Assembly (NCBI GenBank): GCA_046348855.1
Contig: JAXMDK010000001.1
Coordinates: 62,001-126,000 of the forward strand
Source of the DNA: TMP-24 sp046348855
GTDB taxonomy: Bacteria; Pseudomonadota; Alphaproteobacteria; Rhodobacterales; Rhodobacteraceae
Length of the DNA stretch: 64,000 nucleotides
Direction: 5' to 3'
Positions 1 through 8,509 of the stretch are shown here, in pieces. Below the pieces are notes generated by a model that was not told the origin of the DNA, searched no databases, and was given only the letters and a program-made list of their open reading frames with translations. Every line of letters starts with the position of its first letter. Position 1 is the stretch's first letter. Both the position numbers and the translations under genes were made by a program.

Positions 1-2
1 AC

Positions 3-218
3 AATATCTGGATCTCGGAACTGACGATTTCGGGAGCGAACCTCAATCTGGCCGGCTTCGCCGCGGCCGATGCCAAGACGCTGGTCGAAATGCTTCAGAA
101 ACTGCCGATGGCGCAGACCGTCCGTCTGGACGGGCCGATCATTCCCGATCCGACCGGCAATCAGGTCCGCTTCCAGTCGGCCATCACCTTAAGAGATAAC
201 CCGGTGGCCAGCCAATGA
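3..218 (+). CDS. gspL: GspL-like protein, C-terminal fragment (PilN-type domain)
   Basis: Only the last 71 codons are in the window. The frame runs open from base 3 to a TGA that overlaps the next start codon (ATGA). The visible part starts with NIWISELTISG and has the short beta-alpha-beta pattern of the PilN/GspL periplasmic domain, the inner-membrane platform subunit that links the secretion ATPase to the pseudopilus. Its place directly before a GspM-like gene supports this. The 5' end, with any actin-like cytoplasmic domain, lies outside, so full GspL architecture cannot be confirmed; it could also be a PilN-only protein. Confidence 0.6.
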   Translation, partial: NIWISELTISGANLNLAGFAAADAKTLVEMLQKLPMAQTVRLDGPIIPDPTGNQVRFQSAITLRDNPVASQ

Positions 219-754
219 CGCGTTGGCCGTGGAAGCGGATCATTTGGCTGGCGCTCGCCGCAGCGCTGCCGGTCTTGGCGACGGCGATGATCTGGCGCGG
301 TGGTCTCGCCCACTATGAGGCCGAACTGCGCCGCAAGGACGATCTCCTGGCAGACCGCGAGAAGTTGCGTACCGCCATCGCCGGGCTGCAAGCCACTCAA
401 GCGACGCCGGCCGGCCGTGCCGCGCTCCTCTGGGCGCCGGAGGGCGGTGAGCCGGTGGAAAACCGACTGCAGGCCGCGGTTCTCAGTGCCGCCGAAGCGC
501 ATGCGCTTCGCCTGTCGTCCTTTGGAACCGGGGCAGGCATGGCCAATGTCGCGGGCCCGAGCATCTCCTTTCAGCTTGAAGCCCAAGGCACCTGGGCGGG
601 GATCCTCGGTTTCATCGACGCACTTCAGAAGATGACGCCCCCGGTCGCGATTTCCGATCTGACCTTGCGCAATGGCCTTGTCCAGCCGGACGGGCAGACG
701 CAGGTCCTGTCGCTGTCGATGACCCTCTGGGGCCTCAAGGCGGCAACGCAATGA
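215..754 (+). CDS. gspM: Type II secretion inner-membrane protein GspM-like
   Basis: A 179-residue protein with a short basic N-terminus (MTRWPWKR), one membrane segment at about residues 9-27, a charged coiled-coil stretch at about 32-60 and a small periplasmic C-terminal domain. That is the topology of GspM/PilO platform proteins, which pair with GspL. Start and stop overlap the neighbours by 4 bases on each side, so it is translationally coupled in the gsp operon. Assignment rests on topology and position; the family is weakly conserved in sequence. Confidence 0.7.
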   Translation: MTRWPWKRIIWLALAAALPVLATAMIWRGGLAHYEAELRRKDDLLADREKLRTAIAGLQATQATPAGRAALLWAPEGGEPVENRLQAAVLSAAEAHALRLSSFGTGAGMANVAGPSISFQLEAQGTWAGILGFIDALQKMTPPVAISDLTLRNGLVQPDGQTQVLSLSMTLWGLKAATQ

Positions 755-1290
755 CGGCGCCTGATCTCAATCTTTTGAAGCGATCGGCGCCGCCGCTCTT
801 CTTTCTGGTGGCGATCCTGTCGGCGCTGGTAGCCGCTCTCGTCTTTTCGACGCGGCCAGTCGGACAGGGCGGCGATGGTCCCGGGCTGGAAAGCGCCCCG
901 GCCAGCCGCCCGTCCCCGACCGGGCCGGAGGAGGGACTGCTGGTCGCGGATGGGGCAACAATCACCGACGAGGTCATCGCCCGCCCGTTGTTGGCGCCGT
1001 CGCGGCGCCCGGCGAGCGCCGTTCCGGCGATCCCGGAGCAGACGGCGCCGGCAGCGGCCGTGCCCGATGAACAGGTGCCGGCCGCGGTGCCAGAGCCGGT
1101 AGTGGTGATGAAAGGCTATGTCTGGGATGGGCAGGCGGCGCAGGCACTGCTTCTCTGGGGCGAGGGCAGCCCGGCGGAATGGTTCCGGATCGGCGCGACC
1201 CGCGACGGCTGGACAATCTCCAGGATCACCAGCACCTCGGTCACACTCTCCTCAGGCGCGAGCGATTTCACTATCAATCTCTACCAATAG
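751..1290 (+). CDS. Type II secretion GspC/GspN-like inner-membrane protein
   Basis: A 179-residue protein with one N-terminal membrane helix (about residues 15-34), a long Pro/Ala-rich periplasmic linker (about 35-120) and a small beta-rich C-terminal domain. The segment ARPLLAPSRRP followed by a V-x-x-KGYVWD beta strand resembles the homology region of GspC/GspN proteins that contacts the secretin. It starts inside the stop of the GspM gene and is followed by gspD. In the complex it would couple the inner platform to the secretin. No PDZ domain is visible, so a GspN/short GspC assignment fits best. Confidence 0.6.
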   Translation: MTAPDLNLLKRSAPPLFFLVAILSALVAALVFSTRPVGQGGDGPGLESAPASRPSPTGPEEGLLVADGATITDEVIARPLLAPSRRPASAVPAIPEQTAPAAAVPDEQVPAAVPEPVVVMKGYVWDGQAAQALLLWGEGSPAEWFRIGATRDGWTISRITSTSVTLSSGASDFTINLYQ

Positions 1291-1327
1291 AAAATAGGCT
1301 CATCGCAAAACGAGCAGGAACACCAGT

Positions 1328-3361
1328 ATGGCGAGCGTTGGCCGGATCTTGACCGTGGCTGTTGCGGCAGCCTTGATCGCCTCTTGCCAGATGCAGGATC
1401 AGCCAAGCGCGGGACGGTTCGGAGGCGACTATCCGAGCACCTCGGGCGTGAGCACCAGATCCTGGGCGGCGAGTTTCGCCGGCGGCGTCCGGCCCGGCGG
1501 CCTGCAGCGCGGCACCGACAATTTCATCAACAATGATGTTTTGGGCAAGAACGCCCCGAAGCGCGCGCTCGTCGTCCCGGCCGGCGAGGGCGCGGTGCAG
1601 ATGGCGCTGGTCAATGCGCCGATCGCCTCGGCGGCCAAGGCGGTTCTGGGCGATGCGTTGGGGCTGAACTATGTCGTTGCCGACAATGTCAAAGGCACGG
1701 TGACGATCCAGACCACCGGGCCGGTGCCGAAAACGACGCTGATCGATCTCTTTCAGGCGGCGCTCGAGACCAGCAACGCCGAAATCACCAAGGAGGGCGA
1801 GATCTACAAGATCGTCCAGGGCTCAAGCGGCAGTTCCTCCTATTGGCTGGCCGGCCAGACCGGGGGAACGGCGCCGATCATCGTCGCCCCCCTGAAATAT
1901 ATCTCGGCAGCGAACATGGCCGAGATCCTCAGCCCGCAGACCGAAGCCGGGCTCAAGGTCGTCGCCGACAAGAAACGCAATCTCCTCCTGCTGTCCGGTG
2001 ACGCCCAGCAACGGGCCAGCGCGCTGGATACGCTCAATCTCTTCGATGTCGATGTCCTGTCGGGCAAGTCGGTGGCGCTGGTCCAGCTCGACAGCGCCGA
2101 TCCGGATGCGGTCGTCACCGATCTGAAAAAGATCTTCGAAAATGAAGAGGGCGGCATGCTCGACGGCGTCATCGACTTCGTGCCGAACAAGGACCTGTCC
2201 TCGATCCTGGTCATCACCAGCCGCGCGGAATATCTCGACAAGGCGCAGCGCTGGATCCATGAACTGGACAAGAGTTCTGGGAGCGCTTCGGTCTACATGG
2301 CCTCCTATCCGCTCCAGAACCGCAGCGCCGCCGAAGTGGCGCCCATTCTCGACCAGCTTCTGTCGGCGAGCGCCGGCTCTGATGGTGCAAGCACCGGCAA
2401 GACGGTGGAGGCCGCAAGCAGCGCTAACGCCGCTGACAGCAGCATGCGGGTCGCGGCCGACGACAGCCGTAACACGCTGATCGTCCGCGGCACCCGGGCC
2501 GAGCAGGAACAGGTCAAGCAGCTTCTGCCCGAACTGGACAGCCAGCCCCGGCAGGTTCTGCTCGAGGCGACGATCGCCGAGGTCAGCCTCAACAACGATC
2601 TGGAGCTGGGCACCCGCTGGTTCTTTGAAACCGGCAACTGGGACTTCCGTTTTTCCGATCTCGACAGCGGTCGGGTCGTGCCCAATGGCGCGAGTTTCGC
2701 CGGCGTGTTCGGCGCAGGCGGCGCCGAGGTCGCCATCTCCGCCTTGCAGAGCGTGACCGATGTGAAGATCATCTCCGCGCCGTCGCTGATGGTCATCGAC
2801 AACAAGGAAGGCATCCTGCAGATCGGCGATCAGGTTCCGGTGGCCACCCAGACCGCGACCAGCACCGAGACGGCAAACGCCCCGGTCCTGACGCGGATCG
2901 ACTATCGCGACACCGGTGTCATCCTCCGGGTCAAGCCCCGCATCGGCAATGGCGGCCGGGTGATCCTCGACATCAATCAGGAGGTCAGCGACGTCAAGCC
3001 GACCAAGACCTCGGGGATCGACTCGCCGACGATCCGTCAGCGGAAACTGCAGACCAGCGTGGTGCTCGGTGACGGGCAGACGCTGGCGCTTGGCGGGCTG
3101 GTCCAGGAGGGCGACAATATCACCCGCAGCCAGACACCGGGTCTGGGCAACATTCCGGTGCTGGGCAATCTCTTCCGCTCGAAGAAAGACGGGAAGGCCC
3201 GGAGCGAACTCCTCATCATGATCCGGCCGCGCGTCGTCAACAATCAGTCTGATGCCAAGAACGTGACCAACTACTGGCGCTCGAAACTGCCGGGCGCGAA
3301 TTCGATCCTCGGCTCCGGCTTGGGGCCGCCCAGCCACACGCTGACGGACGTCACCCAGTAA
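1328..3361 (+). CDS. gspD: Type II secretion secretin GspD (lipoprotein)
   Basis: A 677-residue outer-membrane secretin. The N-terminus is a lipoprotein signal peptide with lipobox IASC (Cys20), so the protein should be lipidated. N0-N3 type repeats follow (for example VALVQLDSADPDAVVTDL and ASYPLQNRSAAEVAPIL), then the secretin core from about residue 410 with the conserved VPNGASF region, SAPSLMVIDNKEG and GLVQEGDN...PGLGNIPVLGNLF motifs, ending LLIMIRPRVV. Length is normal for GspD. It forms the outer-membrane channel through which folded proteins leave. Start ATG 1328 lies 38 bases after the previous stop. The next gene, gspF, follows after 5 bases. Confidence 0.94.
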   Translation: MASVGRILTVAVAAALIASCQMQDQPSAGRFGGDYPSTSGVSTRSWAASFAGGVRPGGLQRGTDNFINNDVLGKNAPKRALVVPAGEGAVQMALVNAPIASAAKAVLGDALGLNYVVADNVKGTVTIQTTGPVPKTTLIDLFQAALETSNAEITKEGEIYKIVQGSSGSSSYWLAGQTGGTAPIIVAPLKYISAANMAEILSPQTEAGLKVVADKKRNLLLLSGDAQQRASALDTLNLFDVDVLSGKSVALVQLDSADPDAVVTDLKKIFENEEGGMLDGVIDFVPNKDLSSILVITSRAEYLDKAQRWIHELDKSSGSASVYMASYPLQNRSAAEVAPILDQLLSASAGSDGASTGKTVEAASSANAADSSMRVAADDSRNTLIVRGTRAEQEQVKQLLPELDSQPRQVLLEATIAEVSLNNDLELGTRWFFETGNWDFRFSDLDSGRVVPNGASFAGVFGAGGAEVAISALQSVTDVKIISAPSLMVIDNKEGILQIGDQVPVATQTATSTETANAPVLTRIDYRDTGVILRVKPRIGNGGRVILDINQEVSDVKPTKTSGIDSPTIRQRKLQTSVVLGDGQTLALGGLVQEGDNITRSQTPGLGNIPVLGNLFRSKKDGKARSELLIMIRPRVVNNQSDAKNVTNYWRSKLPGANSILGSGLGPPSHTLTDVTQ

Positions 3362-3366
3362 CTGAG

Positions 3367-4596
3367 ATGCCGATCTATCGCTATGAGGGGATCGACAGTC
3401 ATGGACAGGTGGGCCGCGGCACGGTGACGGCAGACACCGAGGCCCTGGCCCTGGAAAATGTCCAGGCCCTCGGCCTTCTTGCCACCCGGATCGACGTCGA
3501 GACCGGTGGGGCGGGACGCAGGTCCTGGTATCTCATGGAAATCGGTGGCGCCAATGGCCGGCTGCTGTCGCTCGCCGAACAAGCGAGCCTGGCGACCCAA
3601 CTGGCGGTCCTCTTTCGCGCCAAACTGCCCCTCACCGCGATCACCGACATCTTGGCGCAGAGCGCCGAGAGCCGTCGCCTACAGATGCTGTTCGCCCGTA
3701 TCGGGGTGAAGGTGGCCGACGGTGCGGGCCTCGGGGCCGCTTTCGAAGCGGCCGGCGCCGTGGCCTCGCCGATGTTCCTGTCGATGCTGCATCTGGCGAG
3801 CACCGCCGCCGATCCCGACGCCGGTCTGGCGGCGACGGCCGAGCTGCTGCGCAAGCAAAGTTCCGCACGCCAGAACATCATCGGCGCCTTGATCTATCCC
3901 GGCATTCTCATCGCCGCAGCGTTTGGCGTCGTCGGATTGATCTCGCTGTTTCTGGCGCCAAACCTGGTCTCGATGTATGAGGCGATGGCGCGGCCGGTGC
4001 CTTTCTCGATCGCCCTCTTCGTCCGGGCAGGGGCCGTGGCCGAGGCTTACGGCTTCTACGTGATCTTTGCTCTGCTGGGCCTGGGCCTTGTTGCGGCGGC
4101 GAGCTGGAACAGACGACAGGCCATCCATCTCCGGCGCCGCGTTGCGGAAGGCCTGCCGGTCGTCGGGCCGATTCTGCGCCTTTCCGATCTCTGCCAGCTC
4201 ACCCAATGTACCGGTCTTCTGACCCGCACCGGTCTGCCCTTGGCCGCGGCCTTGCGAACCGCCGCCACGGGCGCGGCCAGCGCTCGCCTGAGACAGGCCT
4301 TCACCGATGCCGCCGCCGCCCTGGAGCAAGGCGGCCGCGCCGCGGCGGTCTTCGGCCAGGTGGTGGGCCTTCCCTCGGTCTTTCCGATCCTCTTTCGGGT
4401 CGGCGAAGAGGCCAACCGGCTCGACGAGATATTGCCCGCCCTGGCCGGCGATCTCGAAGACCGGCTGGCGCGCGCCATCGAGCGGATGATCCGCCTCCTC
4501 ACCCCGGTCCTGACCCTGGTAATCGGCGGCGGCATCGCGCTTCTGGCCTATACGGTCATGGGCGCCATCGTTTCGGTGAACGATCTTGCGCGGTAG
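3367..4596 (+). CDS. gspF: Type II secretion inner-membrane protein GspF
   Basis: A 409-residue protein with the typical GspF/PilC layout: an N-terminal YRYEGIDSHGQVGRGTV segment, two repeated cytoplasmic T2SSF domains (about residues 70-190 and 270-390), and membrane helices after each (LIYPGILIAAAFGVVGLISLF; LTPVLTLVIGGGIALLAYTVMGAIVSV). The ending GAIVSVNDLAR is close to the family's usual C-terminus. It acts as a platform protein for pseudopilus assembly. It begins 5 bases after gspD and its stop abuts the next start, so it sits in the same operon. Confidence 0.92.
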   Translation: MPIYRYEGIDSHGQVGRGTVTADTEALALENVQALGLLATRIDVETGGAGRRSWYLMEIGGANGRLLSLAEQASLATQLAVLFRAKLPLTAITDILAQSAESRRLQMLFARIGVKVADGAGLGAAFEAAGAVASPMFLSMLHLASTAADPDAGLAATAELLRKQSSARQNIIGALIYPGILIAAAFGVVGLISLFLAPNLVSMYEAMARPVPFSIALFVRAGAVAEAYGFYVIFALLGLGLVAAASWNRRQAIHLRRRVAEGLPVVGPILRLSDLCQLTQCTGLLTRTGLPLAAALRTAATGAASARLRQAFTDAAAALEQGGRAAAVFGQVVGLPSVFPILFRVGEEANRLDEILPALAGDLEDRLARAIERMIRLLTPVLTLVIGGGIALLAYTVMGAIVSVNDLAR

Positions 4597-4989
4597 ATGC
4601 CGATGAGGTCGAAACGGGCAGAGGGGAGAGGCTCGATCCTTCTGGAGGCGCTGATCGCTTTTGCGCTCATCACCGCCTTCGCGGTGACGGTCCTGACGAC
4701 GCTGATGGATGAGGCCGGAACCGCCAGCGGTCGCGCGGGCGATTTCTGGCTCGCCGAATATGCGCACTCGAAAGCCGAAGAACTTTCCGAGGTTCCCGGA
4801 CCTCTCGAGCGACAAGGCCAGGATCCGGGCGGCTGGCAGTGGAAGATCGACACCGAACGCACCTATCCGGATGGGAAATCGCCTTTCGACAAGGACCTGG
4901 CGCTCTACCGGCTGACGCTCTCGGTCTGGAATGCGAGCGATCCGGCGCATGTCGTCACGGCCGAGACGATCCTGGCCCGGAAGGCGTGA
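4597..4989 (+). CDS. gspI: Minor pseudopilin, GspI-like
   Basis: A 130-residue protein starting directly after gspF. A short basic leader ends RAEGRG and is followed by SILLEALIAFALITAFAVTVL: prepilin peptidase would cut after the Gly, giving a mature protein with Glu at position 5 and a hydrophobic helix. Length and its place before a GspJ-like gene suggest GspI, a minor pseudopilin of the tip complex. Its stop overlaps the next start by one base. Minor pseudopilins are hard to separate without structure, so the I/H/J distinction is inferred from order and size. Confidence 0.68.
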   Translation: MPMRSKRAEGRGSILLEALIAFALITAFAVTVLTTLMDEAGTASGRAGDFWLAEYAHSKAEELSEVPGPLERQGQDPGGWQWKIDTERTYPDGKSPFDKDLALYRLTLSVWNASDPAHVVTAETILARKA

Positions 4990-5645
4990 TGGCCGTGCGG
5001 AGAAACCCGACATCGGGATTGTCGCTTCTCGAGACGCTCGTCGGCCTCGCGGTCCTGGCGTTTCTGACGATGATCGGCCTCTCGCTTCTCTCGAGCAGCA
5101 ATGCCTCCCTGCAGAGCGTGACACGGCTCGATGACCGGAGCGCCATTGCATTGGGCCGGGCCGATCTGCGCGACTGGCTCGAACATGCCATTGCCCCCGA
5201 TGCGAGCGGGCCGGTTTCCGCGAACTTCTCCGGAGATGAGCACCATTTAGAGGCCACCGCCATTCTCGATGACGGCGCCTTCTGGCCCGGCGCGGGGACA
5301 GCCATCCTTCTGTCGTCGGGTGACGCATCCGAAGGTCCGGTGGCGCTGGCGCGCGGGCTCGCCGACAAGGACCAGGCGCCGCTCTCCCGAAGGGTCAGTC
5401 TCACGGCGGGCGCCGACCCTGCCGGCCTCAGGATCGCCTATTTTGGTCAGGCTGGCGGCGAAGACGGCCCAGGCTGGCATGATCATTGGGCCGGCAGCGA
5501 TCCTTTGCCGCGGCTGGTGCGGATCGAGATTGCCGAGAAGGGCTTCGCCTATCCGCCGCTCATCATCCGGCCGGGGAGCTATTTCGCTCAGAGGGAAATG
5601 TCGCTGTCCTCGTTGCTGCCGCCCGACTTGCCGTCTCGGCCATAG
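4989..5645 (+). CDS. gspJ: Minor pseudopilin, GspJ-like
   Basis: Start ATG 4989 overlaps the gspI stop. The 218-residue product has a class III leader RRNPTSG followed by LSLLETLVGLAVLAFLTMIGL (Glu5 present), as in pseudopilins. A globular domain of about 180 residues makes it larger than GspI/H and fits GspJ. Its last 19 codons run antisense over the 3' end of gspG. Because the GspG end is the conserved one, the J tail is probably the flexible partner in this overlap. Confidence 0.68.
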   Translation: MAVRRNPTSGLSLLETLVGLAVLAFLTMIGLSLLSSSNASLQSVTRLDDRSAIALGRADLRDWLEHAIAPDASGPVSANFSGDEHHLEATAILDDGAFWPGAGTAILLSSGDASEGPVALARGLADKDQAPLSRRVSLTAGADPAGLRIAYFGQAGGEDGPGWHDHWAGSDPLPRLVRIEIAEKGFAYPPLIIRPGSYFAQREMSLSSLLPPDLPSRP

Positions 5646-6031
5646 GTCAGAAGATCGAAGGGCAGGGTCGCGCCCGGCGAATGATAGATGAACGGGCGTT
5701 TCCAGGGATCGAGAAGCGCGGTCGTGCCATCGACGTAAGGCCCATGCCAGCCGTTGCTGCCCTCTGGGGCGATGACCAGCGCGTTCAGACCTTCGGCCTC
5801 GGTCGGATATCGGCCGACATCGATATAATAGAGCTGAAGTGCGCCCTTGAGATTGGTGAGCTGGATTTGCGCCGCCTGTGATTTGGCGCGGCCGAAGCTG
5901 CTCATCAGGCGCGGTGCTACCAGCCCGGCGATCAGCGCGATGATCGCCAGGACCACCATGATCTCGAGGAGGGTCATGCCGGCCCTCCGGTTCCGTCTTG
6001 TGGGTCTTGGGTGCAAAATCATCGCGCTCAT
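5588..6031 (-). CDS. gspG: Major pseudopilin GspG
   Basis: A 147-residue protein with leader RRNRRAG, then MTLLEIMVVLAIIALIAGLVAPRL, the classic type IV prepilin helix with Glu5. The C-terminal half has the GspG signature: YPTEAEGLNALV, GWHGPYVD, DPWKRPFIYHSPG, FDLLTYGRDGKSGG and the acidic calcium-binding end NEDSDISL. It polymerises into the pseudopilus. The gene lies on the strand opposite to the rest of the gsp locus, immediately after the prepilin peptidase (4-base overlap), and its end overlaps gspJ by 58 bases tail to tail. Confidence 0.92.
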   Translation of the reverse strand: MSAMILHPRPTRRNRRAGMTLLEIMVVLAIIALIAGLVAPRLMSSFGRAKSQAAQIQLTNLKGALQLYYIDVGRYPTEAEGLNALVIAPEGSNGWHGPYVDGTTALLDPWKRPFIYHSPGATLPFDLLTYGRDGKSGGSNEDSDISL

Positions 6032-6600
6032 ATGCCTTGTTGAACCAATGCCAGGAGGAAGCCAGCGTAGGCGAGGAAGGGGCCGAAGGGAACCGCGTCA
6101 CCCCGTCGCGCCGAGCGGCCGTTGGCGACCAGAACCGCCACAATGCCGGCAAGCGCCGCCAGAAACAGGGTGAGCCAGATCTTCTCCGCCCCGACCAGCA
6201 GCGTCAGTGCCCCGATCAGTTTCGCGTCACCGGCGCCAAATCCCTCGACGCTGCGCAGCCGGAAATAGATCTCGCCGATTGCCCAAAGCGCGACGGCCAG
6301 GGCACCCCCGACCAGAAGGCTCTCCCGGATCGGCAGATGGTTCTGCGCGCGCAACCAAAGCGATAGGAGTGCGGTTGCCACAACCGCCGCGTCGGGTATG
6401 ATCTTGCGGGACAGATCCTCGACGCTGATCCAGATCAGCGTAGTTGCCAGCAGCAGGAAGGCGACGGAGGTCGCGGACGGCGAGGCGGAGAGGACCGGCG
6501 CCAGGGACAGGACATAGATGCCGCTGAAGCCAAGAATGCTGCGTGTCAAATCCGGTTCACCCTCGGAGCCCCTCCATCGGCGGCCTGACCAAGGGTTCAT
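6028..6600 (-). CDS. gspO: Prepilin peptidase, catalytic domain only (A24 family, GspO-type)
   Basis: About 190 residues, six or so membrane helices. The two aspartates of type IV leader peptidases are present: Asp in ISVEDLSRKIIPDA and the GxGD motif in GFGAGDAKL. The N-terminal zinc/methyltransferase domain of PilD is absent, so it resembles short CpaA/GspO-like enzymes. It would process the pseudopilins encoded around it, including gspG, which it overlaps by 4 bases. The start is uncertain. ATG 6633 and ATG 6600 both have weak ribosome sites; a TTG at 6549 has GAGGG ten bases upstream. All choices overlap the 5' end of the divergent gspK. Confidence 0.85.
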   Translation of the reverse strand: MNPWSGRRWRGSEGEPDLTRSILGFSGIYVLSLAPVLSASPSATSVAFLLLATTLIWISVEDLSRKIIPDAAVVATALLSLWLRAQNHLPIRESLLVGGALAVALWAIGEIYFRLRSVEGFGAGDAKLIGALTLLVGAEKIWLTLFLAALAGIVAVLVANGRSARRGDAVPFGPFLAYAGFLLALVQQGI

Positions 6601-7219
6601 TCTTTTGACGACCTTGGCAATGGTCTTGATCATCTCTCTGGTGCTGGCGCTGGTTCAGGCGCGCGCCGGAAGCGGGCGGATGATCTTCGCCCGGCTCGAG
6701 CAAGAGGAGCGCGCCGCCCTCGCCGAAAACGCTGTCCGCCAAAGACTGCGGATCCTGCTGGCCGAAGCCATGACCGGCCAGGCGTCCGGTAAGACAGCTT
6801 TGTCCCTCGATGGGACAACGACCGTCCTGGAGGAGGGGGACCTTGCCGCCAAAGTCAGCGTAAATGACGTGGGTGGTCTGGTTGATCTCTATTTTGCCGC
6901 ACCCGCGCTTCTGGACGCGGTGCCGGGCGCGAAGGGCCTCGCACAGGGGCGCACGGCGGGAATGCAACAGTTGGCCGAGGGCCAGCGCTTCCCAGTGACC
7001 GAGGCGACCCTCGCGCACTTTGGCGTCGGGGCCGATGCGCGCCGCGGTATGTTTGCCTATGTGACGCAGGGTGGCGGTCCTGGTCCGCTGAATGGCGGGA
7101 CCGTGCCTCTGGGGTTGCGCGCGGCGGTGGAGCGGCTCGGACTGGCCGGGCTCTTGCCGACCCGGGCGGTGGCGGTGCGGATCAAACTGGCGCCGCGCCA
7201 AGATGGGTTGCTGCCCTGA
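6518..7219 (+). CDS. gspK: GspK-like minor pseudopilin
   Basis: A 233-residue protein with leader HRRPDQG, then FILLTTLAMVLIISLVLALV. Position 5 is Thr rather than Glu, a known feature of GspK. The following region (RLEQEERAALAENAVRQRL...) and the SVNDVGGLVDLYFA segment (compare the DEGGLIDLN-type motif) match GspK, but the protein is shorter than the usual 300 or more residues. It would cap the pseudopilus tip with GspI and GspJ. AGGGACAGG lies just upstream of ATG 6518; ATG 6536 is an alternative. It starts inside the divergent peptidase gene. Confidence 0.72.
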   Translation: MPLKPRMLRVKSGSPSEPLHRRPDQGFILLTTLAMVLIISLVLALVQARAGSGRMIFARLEQEERAALAENAVRQRLRILLAEAMTGQASGKTALSLDGTTTVLEEGDLAAKVSVNDVGGLVDLYFAAPALLDAVPGAKGLAQGRTAGMQQLAEGQRFPVTEATLAHFGVGADARRGMFAYVTQGGGPGPLNGGTVPLGLRAAVERLGLAGLLPTRAVAVRIKLAPRQDGLLP

Positions 7220-7312
7220 CCGGCTCGGCCCGCCCGCACGAAGCGCTCACACGGCAAGAATCTTATCGAACGGTCATGTTACTTGTCAGCCAAAAAGATC
7301 AGGTCGGACACC

Positions 7313-8014
7313 TCAGGTCTTGTTTTCCCACTGGAAAGTCTTGCGGGGGCTGGTCTTGCCCAGAAAGTCGAGGAAGCGTTGGTAGTCACCCGCTTTTGAA
7401 AGATTGATGATCAGTAGGTCATCCGGTCTGTCGGCAAAGTAGCCTATGACGTCTTCGTTGTGCCTGTTGTAAAAGTCTAATAGGCTTTCCTTTTGGTAAG
7501 GCTCTTCTTTTGTCGATCCGAACAGTTCAACGATGGTGGCTACATATCCCTTTCGAAGGTAGTCGACCTCGGCCAAGACTTCATAGGTTGGCAACTTACC
7601 GCCATTGAAACTCTTCGCGTGAAAGCTGGTTAACGACCTATACCACTGCTCGGCGTCGTCGCGCACTGATAAGATGAATTTCGATTTTGGGAAAGCCTTG
7701 TCGAGGTGTTTGTACGTCTCCGGACAGCTAAAGGGCGCATCCTGAAAGGCTTCTGCGGTTCGGCAGTATTCGATGATTGGCTCGAAATTCTTGTTGAAGT
7801 AATGCTTGTCGTAAAGAAGTTCCGCCTGCCCCTGGTCGCCCAAGATGTAACCAAGCTCGATAAGTTCCTTTTCAAGGGACGTTGTTCCGGTCTTGTTGCA
7901 CCCAATGCAGAAGATCTTCTGGCTTTTTCTGAGTCTTCGCTCATGCCGCATCTTCTCGATCAGCGTCCTCGTCCGCTGCACGGCCCGCTCGGCAACTCTT
8001 TTCAGCTTTCCCAT
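7313..8014 (-). CDS. Sulfotransferase family protein
   Basis: A 233-residue protein starting at ATG 8014, preceded by GGAAG. It has the PAPS-binding P-loop (FCIGCNKTGTTSLEKEL, 5'-phosphosulfate loop, about residues 30-46) and a 3'-phosphate motif (KFILSVRDDAEQWYRSL, about residues 110-126). Size and motifs fit the short bacterial Sulfotransfer_4-like family that sulfates sugars or lipids. It stands divergent to the glycan genes that start at 8.5 kb, so a role in decorating the same surface glycan is likely. The acceptor cannot be told from sequence. Confidence 0.8.
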   Translation of the reverse strand: MGKLKRVAERAVQRTRTLIEKMRHERRLRKSQKIFCIGCNKTGTTSLEKELIELGYILGDQGQAELLYDKHYFNKNFEPIIEYCRTAEAFQDAPFSCPETYKHLDKAFPKSKFILSVRDDAEQWYRSLTSFHAKSFNGGKLPTYEVLAEVDYLRKGYVATIVELFGSTKEEPYQKESLLDFYNRHNEDVIGYFADRPDDLLIINLSKAGDYQRFLDFLGKTSPRKTFQWENKT

Positions 8015-8509
8015 GGCTCTACTTCCTTTCGTGCAAATCGTCAGCCGAAGCCCTTGTCGATGGATCAGTCGGGTCGAGGATTTCAGGCGATCTGGCTTAG
8101 TGCCGGTAGCGTGGACAGCAGACCAAGCTAGCACAAGCGAGGCCTCTAGCTCCACAAGGTGGAGACTGTCCAGCTTCGAATCTGATCTATCGCATCCTGA
8201 ACACCTTGCCGTATTGCGGTGTGGCGCGCGGGATTTCGTGGCAGATCCTTGCGGTCGGCAATCTGTCCAGCGACTGCGCACTTTGAGGCGGATACGGTAG
8301 CAGGCCGAGCACTGGTTCGCCTTGCGCCCGACCTAACCATCTGGATTCACGGTATGAATCCTGCGACGATAGCATTATCAGCAACGCTCGTCTCCGACCT
8401 GGCGTGGCTTTGGGGGTGGACTTGCCGCAGGGCGATCACATACATTTTGGATCGATATGATCAATGCGGGGCAGAGTTTCGGCCAGCCCACGCCAGGTCG
8501 TTGTACAGG
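8015..8509. other. Intergenic region between divergent sulfotransferase and GT61 genes
   Basis: About 495 bases between the two divergent genes. Open frames cross it on both strands, but their translations (Arg/Ser/Trp-rich) do not look like protein and lack convincing ribosome sites. It must contain the promoters of both flanking genes. I could not single out a convincing -35/-10 pair. If the GT61 gene starts earlier than assumed, part of this stretch would be its 5' end. Confidence 0.4.

Noticed and set aside
1823..3337. Long open frame antisense to gspD (about 500 codons)
   Set aside because: Shadow of a GC-rich gene: the sense strand encodes an unmistakable secretin, and the antisense product is Asp/His/Arg-rich without any known motif.
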